NCBI GenBank assembly: GCA_013698195.1
Contig: JACCVK010000238.1
Coordinates: 1-5,542, forward strand
Direction: 5' to 3'
DNA from: Actinomycetota bacterium
GTDB lineage: Bacteria; Actinomycetota; Thermoleophilia; Gaiellales; Gaiellaceae
Length of the DNA stretch: 5,542 bases
In this document: in pieces, positions 1 through 5,383 of the stretch
Layout of the letters: each line of letters begins with the position of its first letter
Position numbering within the stretch: position 1 is the first letter of the stretch
Notes under the pieces: generated by a model
Seen by the model: the letters and a program-made list of their open reading frames with translations, nothing else
Told to the model about the DNA's origin: nothing
Database searches by the model: none
Program-made: the position numbers and the translations under genes

Positions 1-1213
1 CGCCTGAGACGTGGAGCACGGCGCGGCTCGTCACGAGAAGAGTCACGCGAGGCGCCCGTGCGATGAGCTCCGCGAGGCTCGGCGCGGCGTCGCGCACGTG
101 CTCTGCGTTATCGAGGAGCAGGAGGACCTCCTGCGCGGCGATCGCGTGGGCGATTAGCTGGACCGCATCTTTGACGGGGTCGAGGGCGACCTCGAGTACC
201 TGTGCGATCGTGGGAACGACGAGCGCCGGATCACGCAACGGCGCGAGCTCGACGAGCGCCACCCCGTTCGCGTAGGAGCCCGCAACCTGCCGTGCGACTT
301 CGAGCGCGAGTCGCGTCTTGCCGCTCCCGCCGGCTCCCGTCAGGACGACGAGCCGCGCGTCCTGGCGTTCCAGGAGTGTGCGGAGCTCTTCGACCTCGCG
401 CTCGCGGCCGACGAGCGGGTTCGGTGGAATCGGGAGCGACGCGGCCCGCACGAGCGGCGACACCGGCTCGAGCGCGGGGTCCTGCTGGAGGACCCGGCGC
501 TGCAGGTCGCGGAGTCCCGAGCCCGGCTCGAGCCCGAGTTGGTCGTCGAGGCGTGCGCGGAAGGCGGCGTAGTGCTCGAGCGCGTCGGCTTGACGCCCGC
601 CGCGGTAGAGGGCAAGCATGGCGAGCTCGTGAGCACGCTCACGCTGCGGGTTCTCCGCTGCATGCGCGAGCGTTTCCCCGAGCACTTCCGAATGCCGGCC
701 GAGCTCGAGCTGGGCATCGAGGTGCTCCTCGACCGCGACCAGGCGAAGCTCCTCGAGCCGCTCGCTCTCGACGCGTGCGAACTCCTCGTACGCGAGCTCC
801 CCGTATGCCCGCCCGCGCCAGAGCGCCAGCGCTCGGTCGGCGAGCGAGAGAGCGAGTGCGGCGTTGCCTGCCTCGCGCGCGGCGATCGCCTCTCCGAGGA
901 GGCGCTCGAAGCGCGCGGCATCGAGCGCATCGGCCGCGAGCGCCGCTGCGTACGCGCCCTGTCGCGTCTCGATCTCGATCCCGGGCGGCAGCGCCTTCCG
1001 GAGCTGCGAGACGTAGACCTGCACCAGCTTCCGAGCCGAGCTGGGAGCCGCGTCGTCCCACACCGCCTCGACGAGCTCGTCGACACCGCGTGCCCGGCCG
1101 TCGGCGACGAGCAGAGCTCCGAAAAGTCGCGCGTGCTTGCCGGCAAGCGGGACCGGGCCATCGTTGCCGACGACCTGTACCGGGCCGAGAACGCGGACCT
1201 CCACCGCAGCCAT
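1..1213 (-). CDS. AfsR/SARP-like transcriptional regulator: winged helix, BTAD and NB-ARC ATPase (3' end beyond window)
   Basis: The first 404 residues are visible; the reading frame runs off the left edge without a stop. Residues about 1-95 read as an OmpR/SARP-type winged helix: the start MAAVEVRVLGPVQV and the KLVQVYVSQLRKALPP segment are typical. Residues about 95-245 are an alpha-helical bacterial transcriptional activation domain (BTAD), with ALALWRGRAYGEL and the LGLEPGSGLRDLQRRVL end. The ATPase follows: LVGREREVEELRTLL, Walker A GAGGSGKT (K299, T300), Walker B LLLLDNAEH (D368) and LVTSRAVLHVSG. In known relatives such as AfsR, this architecture binds direct repeats at promoters, with the ATPase as a signalling switch and often a C-terminal TPR region, which would lie outside the window. 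The ATG at 1213 is chosen because homology begins right there; only a weak purine run (GAATGGGG) precedes it. It is divergent from the small-gene operon at 1293, which is a candidate target. The specific function is unknown. Confidence 0.9.
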   Translation of the reverse strand, partial: MAAVEVRVLGPVQVVGNDGPVPLAGKHARLFGALLVADGRARGVDELVEAVWDDAAPSSARKLVQVYVSQLRKALPPGIEIETRQGAYAAALAADALDAARFERLLGEAIAAREAGNAALALSLADRALALWRGRAYGELAYEEFARVESERLEELRLVAVEEHLDAQLELGRHSEVLGETLAHAAENPQRERAHELAMLALYRGGRQADALEHYAAFRARLDDQLGLEPGSGLRDLQRRVLQQDPALEPVSPLVRAASLPIPPNPLVGREREVEELRTLLERQDARLVVLTGAGGSGKTRLALEVARQVAGSYANGVALVELAPLRDPALVVPTIAQVLEVALDPVKDAVQLIAHAIAAQEVLLLLDNAEHVRDAAPSLAELIARAPRVTLLVTSRAVLHVSG

Positions 1214-1292
1214 CGCGCCCCATTCTCGTCGGCGGCGCGGCGTCTGAGAAGACGGCCGCTATACCGAGACTAAGGCGGCGCGAGCGAGCATC
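1214..1292. promoter_or_regulatory. Divergent intergenic region with a small hairpin and a possible -10 patch
   Basis: This 79-nt gap separates two divergent starts and must hold, or lie next to, promoters for both. An imperfect inverted repeat spans 1237-1259: GCGG CGTCT, loop GAGA, AGACG, one bulged G, CCGC. Next to it, TATACC (1260-1265, plus) or TATAGC (1263-1258, minus) is the only TATA-like string in the gap. I see no convincing -35 hexamer at the right distance on either strand, so the promoter call is weak. The hairpin could be an operator or a 5'-leader structure. Confidence 0.3.
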
Positions 1293-1646
1293 GTGGCGAT
1301 GACGCCGTCACAACAGAAGGGCGACAGCGGAGAGAAGGGGGATCGAGGCGACTCGGGCGCCTCGGCAACGCGCCTCTTGGCGGTCGTAAATCCGAAGGGC
1401 ACGACTGCTCGAGGGTCCGGCGTGGCGCGCACGAGCCGGAGGACCACCGGCGAGTACGTCTTGCAGTTCGACCGCGAGCTGAGCCAATGCGTGTGGCTCG
1501 TGTCGAGCATGGACGTGCCCGTCGCCGTATGGCTCGAGACCCAGTCCGTGACGAGCCCGCGATCGCTGGATGTCACAGCCCATGCGACCAGCACCAATAC
1601 ATGGACCAGAGCAGATGCTCGGTTTCACTTGGCGGTGATCTGTTGA
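1293..1646 (+). CDS. Small collagen-like (GXY-repeat) protein of unknown function
   Basis: The 117-residue product starts at GTG 1293 (ATG 1299 is an alternative two codons later; an in-frame stop at 1245 excludes anything much longer). After about nine residues comes a short collagen-like run of five triplets, GDS GEK GDR GDS GAS, and then a roughly 90-residue beta-rich segment with GEYVLQFDRELSQCVW near the middle and FHLAVIC at the end. From memory, many high-GC actinobacterial proteins pair Gly-X-Y repeats with such a domain (GxYxVxFDRdvsqC, then FxLxVxC), which supports a real gene. The domain's function is not known to me. The two conserved-looking cysteines could pair. No signal peptide or membrane segment is visible, which is odd for this type. 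It is the first gene of an overlapping three-gene set, and its TGA overlaps the next TTG start. Confidence 0.72.
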   Translation: MAMTPSQQKGDSGEKGDRGDSGASATRLLAVVNPKGTTARGSGVARTSRRTTGEYVLQFDRELSQCVWLVSSMDVPVAVWLETQSVTSPRSLDVTAHATSTNTWTRADARFHLAVIC

Positions 1647-1981
1647 CGCAGCGTCGGTACGAGGACGACCGGGCGTACGTCATCGTCGAGGACGTCGCGG
1701 CGAGCTGGGCGCAGTACGAGCAGTTCGCCGCAGCGCTTCCCGAAGCTACACCCGAGGGCCTGATTGTCCACGCAGCAGGCCCGACGGACGAGGGCTTCCG
1801 GATCATCGAGGTCTGGGAGAGCCAGGAAGCGTGGCGCCGCCTCACCGCGAGCGTCGATCGCGTCAGCGACGACCGCCTGTTCGCCGCCACTCGTTACGTC
1901 CGCGACCTCCGACCGACGCGCCTCGTCCTCGGTCGCGGCTGCAGTTCAACCGCGTCACACACCACGAAAGAGGAGGAGTAA
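1643..1981 (+). CDS. Small ABM-like (dimeric alpha/beta barrel type) protein, TTG start
   Basis: The product is 112 residues. The core AYVIVEDVAASWAQYEQF, then EGLIVHAAGPTDEGFRIIEVW and ESQEAWRRL, matches a common actinobacterial family of roughly 90-110 residues that resembles the antibiotic-biosynthesis-monooxygenase (ferredoxin-like, dimeric barrel) fold. The similarity is recalled, and no catalytic residue can be assigned, so enzymatic activity is not claimed. The frame stays open upstream (ATG 1601, or 1487), but those starts lie inside the preceding gene, lack a ribosome site and add non-family sequence. TTG 1643 is the nearest start to the conserved core and has GGCGG, part of GGCGGTGATC, 7 nt upstream. 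It overlaps the upstream gene by 4 nt and shares its last base with the next ATG, so translation is probably coupled. The last ~15 residues (ending TTKEEE) look unconserved; the final codons double as the next gene's Shine-Dalgarno. Confidence 0.75.
   Translation: MTQRRYEDDRAYVIVEDVAASWAQYEQFAAALPEATPEGLIVHAAGPTDEGFRIIEVWESQEAWRRLTASVDRVSDDRLFAATRYVRDLRPTRLVLGRGCSSTASHTTKEEE
1971..1976 (+). promoter_or_regulatory. Strong Shine-Dalgarno for the exported protein gene
   Basis: AGGAGG lies 4 nt before ATG 1981, inside AAAGAGGAGGAGTAATG. It decides the start of the exported protein against the in-frame upstream extension. The same bases encode the Glu-Glu-Glu end of the upstream protein. Confidence 0.85.
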
Positions 1982-2376
1982 TGCCCAACCGTGTAATTGT
2001 CATCCTCGTCCTTGTCCTCGTCGCTGCACTCGCCGGCGGTGCGCTTGCGGCGTCGCCGAAAAAGGGCGGCGTCTACGAGGGCGCACTATTCGAAACGAGC
2101 GTCGGCGCCCTGCAGAAGAAAGTGCGCCTGGTCGTTGCGAAGTCGGGCACGAGTGCACGCGTCATCTGGTGGTGCGGAACCGGTCGCGCGCCAAGCACGA
2201 TGCGCTTCCCGATCGCCGCCGACGGGACCTTCAAGGCGTCGAACAACGCCGGCACGCTCACCGTCTGGGCGATCAAGGGTCGGTTCGTGTCGCCGAGCAA
2301 GGCGCGGGTCGCCCTCCAGCTCAAGGCGATCTGCGACGGAAGAGGCGGAACCGTCAACCTCGCGCTCCAGCCTTAA
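1981..2376 (+). CDS. Small exported protein with signal peptide, unknown function
   Basis: The product is 131 residues from ATG 1981. The N-terminus is a textbook Sec signal peptide: MPNR, a hydrophobic run V5-L17, then GGALA, with likely signal peptidase I cleavage after A23 (ALA) or A24. No lipobox cysteine is present, so it is not a lipoprotein. The mature ~108 residues are rich in Lys, Ser and Thr, with predicted alternating beta strands: GVYEGALFETSVG, VRLVVAKSG, MRFPIAADGTFKAS, IKGRFVSPSKARVALQL and a closing CDGRGGTVNLAL. The pattern of a glycine-rich start, F-x-I-x-x-DGTF, (V/I)KGRFV and a late C(D/S)-G-G resembles beta-sandwich exported proteins common in high-GC actinobacteria; I know no assigned function. 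The two mature cysteines (WWCGTG and AICDG) could form a disulfide outside the cell. It is the last gene of the overlapping set and is followed by the stem-loop at 2398. Confidence 0.82.
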   Translation: MPNRVIVILVLVLVAALAGGALAASPKKGGVYEGALFETSVGALQKKVRLVVAKSGTSARVIWWCGTGRAPSTMRFPIAADGTFKASNNAGTLTVWAIKGRFVSPSKARVALQLKAICDGRGGTVNLALQP

Positions 2377-2397
2377 CGGGCCTCGCGGGCCGATGCA

Positions 2398-2424
2398 GCG
2401 GGGCCGCACATCGAGCGGCCCCGC
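2398..2424. terminator. Stem-loop between convergent genes, probable bidirectional terminator
   Basis: GCGGGGCCGC (2398-2407) and GCGGCCCCGC (2415-2424) form a perfect 10-bp, nearly all-GC stem with a 7-nt loop ACATCGA. It lies 22 nt after the stop of the exported protein gene and 12 nt after the stop of clpB on the other strand. Neither side has a T-tract, so it is not a classical intrinsic terminator. T-less hairpins at convergent gene ends are common in high-GC actinobacteria, so a terminator or 3'-end stabiliser is the best reading. Confidence 0.7.
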
Positions 2425-2435
2425 AGAGGTCGACT

Positions 2436-4919
2436 TCAGGCGACGGCCGCGGGCGTCGCAGCCTCAGTGCGCTCGAAGACAAGCGCGCCGTCCCGGACAT
2501 CAACGCGCACCGTGTCTCCGTCGGCGAAGTGGCCCTCGAGCAGCTCGAGCGCCAGGTGGTTCTCGAGCAGGCGCTGGATCGCGCGCTTGAGCGGGCGAGC
2601 GCCGTAGGCTGGATCCCAGCCCTCCTCCGCGAGCAGCTCCTTCGCCGCGTCCGTGACCTCGAGCGCGAGCTTGCGCTCGGCGAGCCGTTCGCGGAGCCGT
2701 CCGAGCTGGAGCTCGACGATCTCCGCAAGCTGCTCGCGCGAGAGCGCCTGGAACAGGACGACCTCGTCGATCCGGTTCAGGAACTCGGGCCGGAACCGGT
2801 CTCTGAGCTCCTCGGGTGAGCGGATGTTCGAGGTCATGATCACGACCGTGTTCCGGAAGTCGACCGTGCGGCCCTGGCCATCGGTGAGACGCCCGTCGTC
2901 GAGAAGCTGTAGGAGGATGTCAAAGACCTCCGCGTGCGCCTTCTCGATCTCGTCGAGGAGGAGTACGGCGTAGGGCCGGCGGCGTACGGCCTCCGTGAGC
3001 TGCCCGCCCTCCTCATAGCCGACGTAGCCCGGCGGCGCACCGACGAGGCGGGCGACCGTGTGCCGCTCCTGGTATTCCGACATGTCCAATCTGACCATCG
3101 CTCGCTCGTCGTCGAACATGAACTCGGCGAGCGCGCGGGCAAGCTCGGTCTTGCCGACCCCGGTCGGGCCGAGGAAGACGAACGAGCCGATCGGGCGATT
3201 CGGGTCCTGGAGCCCCGAGCGTGCGCGCCTGAGCGCGTTGGACACGGCCTCGACGGCCTCGTCCTGGCCGACGACGCGCTGGTGCAGACGCTCTTCCATG
3301 TGGATGAGCTTCTCGACCTCGCCCTCGAGGAGGCGCGAGACCGGGATTCCCGTCCACGCCGCGACGACGGCGGCTATGTCGTCCTCGTCCACCTCCTCCT
3401 TCACCATCGCCGACTCGCTTGGCTCCTCGCGCTCGGCGAGCTCTTGCTCGAGGCCGGGCAGAAGTCCGTAGCGGATCTCGGCGACGCGGGCGAGGTTCCC
3501 CTGCCGCTCCTGGCGCTCGGCCTCCATACGGAGCTCGTCGATCTGCCGCTTGATCTCGGCGACGCGCTGGAGCCCCTCCTTCTCTCTGAGCCAGCGGGCC
3601 GAGAGCTCGTCTCGGGCAGAGCGGGCGTCCGCCAGCTGCGCTTCCAGCGGCTCTCTTACGGCCGAGCCCTCTTTCGCCATCGCCGCCAGCTCGATCTCGA
3701 GCTGCCGCACACGGCGCTCGGCCTCGTCGAGCTCGACGGGCGAGGAGTCGATCTCCATCCGTAGCCGCGATGCCGACTCGTCGACGAGGTCGATCGCCTT
3801 GTCCGGGAGGAAGCGGTCGCTGACGTAGCGATCGGAGAGCACACCCGCCGCGACGAGCGCGGAGTCGCGGATCTCGACGCCGTGGTGCGCCTCGTAGCGC
3901 TCCTTGAGCCCGCGCAGGATGGCGATCGTGTCCGCGACAGACGGCTCGCCTACGAAGACCGGCTGAAAGCGGCGTTCGAGCGCCGCGTCCTTTTCGATGT
4001 GCTTGCGGTACTCGTCGAGCGTCGTGGCGCCAACCGCGCGGAGCTCGCCGCGCGCGAGCATCGGCTTCAGCATGTTGGCGGCGTCGACCGCTCCCTCCGC
4101 GGCACCAGCGCCCACGATCGTGTGCAGCTCGTCGATGAAGAGGACGATGTCGCCGGCGGCGTTCTGGATCTCTGCGAGCACGGCCTTCAGCCGCTCCTCG
4201 AACTCCCCGCGGTACTTCGCACCGGCGAGCAGCGCGCCGACGTCGAGTGCCCACACGCGCTTGCCCTTCAGGCCCTCGGGCACGTCGCCCGCGACGATGC
4301 GCTGAGCGAGTCCCTCGACGATCGCGGTCTTCCCCACTCCCGACTCGCCGATCAGCACGGGGTTGTTCTTCGTCCGGCGCGAAAGCACCTGGATCACGCG
4401 GCGGATCTCCTCGTCGCGCCCGATGACTGGATCGAGCTTCCCGCTCTCTGCGAGCGAGGTCAGGTCGCGGCCGTACTTCTCGAGCGCCTGATACGTGCCC
4501 TCGGGATCCTGCGACGTGACGTTCTGCCCGCCCCGTACGTCCTGCAGCGCGTCGAGCAGCGACTCGCGCGGCACGACGTCGAGCGCGAGCAGCAGATGCT
4601 CGACGGAGGCGTAGTCGTCGCCGAGATCGCGCATCTCCTCAGAGGCGCGGTCGAGGGTACGGCGGAATGCAGCGGAAGCCTGCGGCTGCGCGGCGCCGCC
4701 CGAGATCGTGGGCTGGTTCCGCAGGCGCGCCTCGGCCTCGGCGCGCAGCTCAGCAGTTCCGTAGCCACTTCTGTCGACCAGCGTTCGGGGCAATTCCTGA
4801 TCGAGCAGAGCAAGGGTGAGGTGATCGGGCGTGAGCTCGGGGTTGCCCGTGCGGCGCGCGAGCTCCTGCGCCGCCGCGACAGCCTCTTGAGACTTCAGCG
4901 TCAGCTTCTGGAAATCCAT
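2436..4919 (-). CDS. clpB: ClpB, ATP-dependent disaggregase (Hsp100/ClpB family)
   Basis: The product is 827 residues. The hexameric cytoplasmic AAA+ machine threads aggregated protein through its pore together with DnaK/DnaJ. Domains in order: N-domain 1-~140 (MDFQKLTLKSQEAV); D1 with Walker A GESGVGKT (K197; the usual P is S193), Walker B LFIDELHT (E264) and arginine fingers R316-R317 (LERRF); coiled-coil M-domain ~388-505, which is diagnostic for ClpB over ClpA/ClpC; D2 with WTGIPV (W522), Walker A GPTGVGKTE (K590), pore loop GYVGYEEGG, Walker B LLDEIEKAH (E657), sensor 1 N698, arginine finger R716 and sensor 2 GARPLKR (R775). All catalytic positions are kept, so it should be active. It is about 30 residues shorter than E. 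coli ClpB, mainly from a 19-residue loss between N698 and R716, and ends in an unconserved Ala-rich tail. The start ATG 4919 matches the family N-terminus and has GGAAGGGA 10 nt upstream; longer in-frame starts read antisense-like sequence over hspR. It is the last gene of the chaperone operon. Confidence 0.98.
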   Translation of the reverse strand: MDFQKLTLKSQEAVAAAQELARRTGNPELTPDHLTLALLDQELPRTLVDRSGYGTAELRAEAEARLRNQPTISGGAAQPQASAAFRRTLDRASEEMRDLGDDYASVEHLLLALDVVPRESLLDALQDVRGGQNVTSQDPEGTYQALEKYGRDLTSLAESGKLDPVIGRDEEIRRVIQVLSRRTKNNPVLIGESGVGKTAIVEGLAQRIVAGDVPEGLKGKRVWALDVGALLAGAKYRGEFEERLKAVLAEIQNAAGDIVLFIDELHTIVGAGAAEGAVDAANMLKPMLARGELRAVGATTLDEYRKHIEKDAALERRFQPVFVGEPSVADTIAILRGLKERYEAHHGVEIRDSALVAAGVLSDRYVSDRFLPDKAIDLVDESASRLRMEIDSSPVELDEAERRVRQLEIELAAMAKEGSAVREPLEAQLADARSARDELSARWLREKEGLQRVAEIKRQIDELRMEAERQERQGNLARVAEIRYGLLPGLEQELAEREEPSESAMVKEEVDEDDIAAVVAAWTGIPVSRLLEGEVEKLIHMEERLHQRVVGQDEAVEAVSNALRRARSGLQDPNRPIGSFVFLGPTGVGKTELARALAEFMFDDERAMVRLDMSEYQERHTVARLVGAPPGYVGYEEGGQLTEAVRRRPYAVLLLDEIEKAHAEVFDILLQLLDDGRLTDGQGRTVDFRNTVVIMTSNIRSPEELRDRFRPEFLNRIDEVVLFQALSREQLAEIVELQLGRLRERLAERKLALEVTDAAKELLAEEGWDPAYGARPLKRAIQRLLENHLALELLEGHFADGDTVRVDVRDGALVFERTEAATPAAVA

Positions 4920-4957
4920 CAGGCGCCGGTCCCTTCCCGGTGCGGCAGTCGGTTCAT
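4919..4957 (-). CDS. Candidate 12-codon minicistron bridging hspR and clpB
   Basis: The frame MNRLPHREGTGA starts at ATG 4957, whose bases overlap the hspR stop as ATGA. It stops at TGA 4921-4919, which overlaps the clpB ATG as TGATG. A strong Shine-Dalgarno, GGAGGAG (4970-4964), sits 6 nt before its start, better than the site in front of clpB itself. No clpB-frame ATG, GTG or TTG lies within range of that site, so ribosomes loading there should read this frame. Its likely role is to carry ribosomes from hspR into clpB, not to make a functional peptide. Without conservation data this stays a candidate. Confidence 0.5.
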   Translation of the reverse strand: MNRLPHREGTGA

Positions 4958-5334
4958 GCTCTGCTCCTCCGGCTGACCCTCGCCGGCGCCTGAGCGGGCT
5001 TGTAGACCACGAGCTCCCGCCGGTAGGAGCGATGGACCTCGGCGATCTCGGCCCGCAGCTCGCGCTCGATGCGCTCCATTCGCGCGCGCGTCCGGTTGAG
5101 TTCGTCCTGCATGCGCAGGACCTGCTCGACGCCCGCATGGTTGAGGCCGAGATTGGTCGTCAGGCGCTGGATGAGCCTTAGCCGCTCCAGATCTCTCTCG
5201 GAGTAGAGACGCGTGCCGCCGGGCGTTCGCCTGGGGTGTACCAGGCCCTTCGCCTCGTACAGCCGCAGGGTTTGCGGATGCATGCCGACCAGCTCGGCCG
5301 CCACGGAGATCATGTAGCGGGGTCGCTCAGGCAT
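4954..5334 (-). CDS. hspR: HspR, MerR-family heat-shock repressor
   Basis: The product is 126 residues. The N-terminal MerR winged helix spans about residues 7-75: MISVAAELVGMHPQTLRLYE, with the HspR-type TLRLYEAKGL at 22-31 and the wing GGTRLYSERDLERLRLI at 39-55. It is followed by LTTNLGLNHAGVEQVLRM and a helical, charged dimerisation region to about residue 105. The C-terminal RELVVYKP resembles other HspR tails. In Streptomyces and Mycobacterium, HspR represses dnaK operons and clpB by binding HAIR inverted repeats, with DnaK as co-repressor; I infer the same role here from family and position. ATG 5334 is preceded by GGGGGAG 9 nt upstream; Met8 is a less likely start. It lies 45 nt after dnaJ, and its stop overlaps the start of a 12-codon frame leading into clpB. 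Rare-looking AGG and AGA arginine codons near the 3' end form part of the downstream ribosome site. Confidence 0.95.
   Translation of the reverse strand: MPERPRYMISVAAELVGMHPQTLRLYEAKGLVHPRRTPGGTRLYSERDLERLRLIQRLTTNLGLNHAGVEQVLRMQDELNRTRARMERIERELRAEIAEVHRSYRRELVVYKPAQAPARVSRRSRA
4964..4970 (-). promoter_or_regulatory. Strong Shine-Dalgarno at the end of hspR
   Basis: GGAGGAG on the minus strand ends 6 nt before ATG 4957 and 44 nt before the clpB ATG. It is too far away to serve clpB directly. It is encoded by the hspR codons CGG AGG AGC, where AGG (like the AGA that follows) is an unusual arginine choice in this GC-rich, CGN-using context. Confidence 0.75.
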
Positions 5335-5383
5335 GGTCCGGCACTCCCCCGGCGGCTAGCCAAAGCCCATTCCAACCGGTCAT
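5327..5383 (-). CDS. Candidate 18-codon minicistron bridging dnaJ and hspR
   Basis: The frame MTGWNGLWLAAGGVPDHA begins at ATG 5383, overlapping the dnaJ stop as ATGA. It ends at TGA 5329-5327, overlapping the first 8 nt of hspR. The ribosome site is poor (GGGAG about 14 nt upstream), so independent initiation is unlikely; re-initiation after dnaJ is the only plausible route. It mirrors the better-supported 12-codon frame before clpB. It may be a chance open frame, which is easy in GC-rich DNA. Confidence 0.3.
   Translation of the reverse strand: MTGWNGLWLAAGGVPDHA

Noticed and set aside
361..790. Frequent GAGCTCG / CTCGAGC strings that look like short repeats
   Set aside because: They come from repeated Leu-Glu and Glu-Leu codon pairs (CTC GAG, GAG CTC) in helical protein segments and show no regular spacing.
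202..1302. 366-codon open frame on the plus strand opposite the SARP-like regulator
   Set aside because: The product is a low-complexity Arg/Ala/Pro-rich string with no family resemblance, and the minus strand carries clear winged-helix, BTAD and ATPase motifs.
1487..1642. Upstream extension of the ABM-like gene to GTG/ATG starts at 1487 or 1601
   Set aside because: It would overlap the collagen-like gene by 46-160 nt, has no ribosome site, and adds Arg-rich sequence outside the conserved core.
1643..1648. TTGACG resembling a -35 box between the first two small genes
   Set aside because: No -10-like hexamer lies 16-18 nt downstream, and the bases are explained by the overlapping stop and start codons.
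4886..4891. CTTGAG, a half-match to the HspR HAIR operator, early in clpB
   Set aside because: No ACTCAAG partner lies at the required spacing, and the site is inside coding sequence; a 6-base match is expected by chance.
2934..4976. Long plus-strand open frames (2934-3764, 3882-4976) antisense to clpB
   Set aside because: They are mirror frames of a strongly conserved clpB in GC-rich DNA; the peptides are Leu/Arg/Asp-rich shadows with no ribosome site or known motif.
4920..5138. N-terminal extension of ClpB by 73 residues from an in-frame start at 5138
   Set aside because: The extension reads hspR in a wrong frame (Ser/Arg-rich), while ClpB family similarity begins exactly at ATG 4919.
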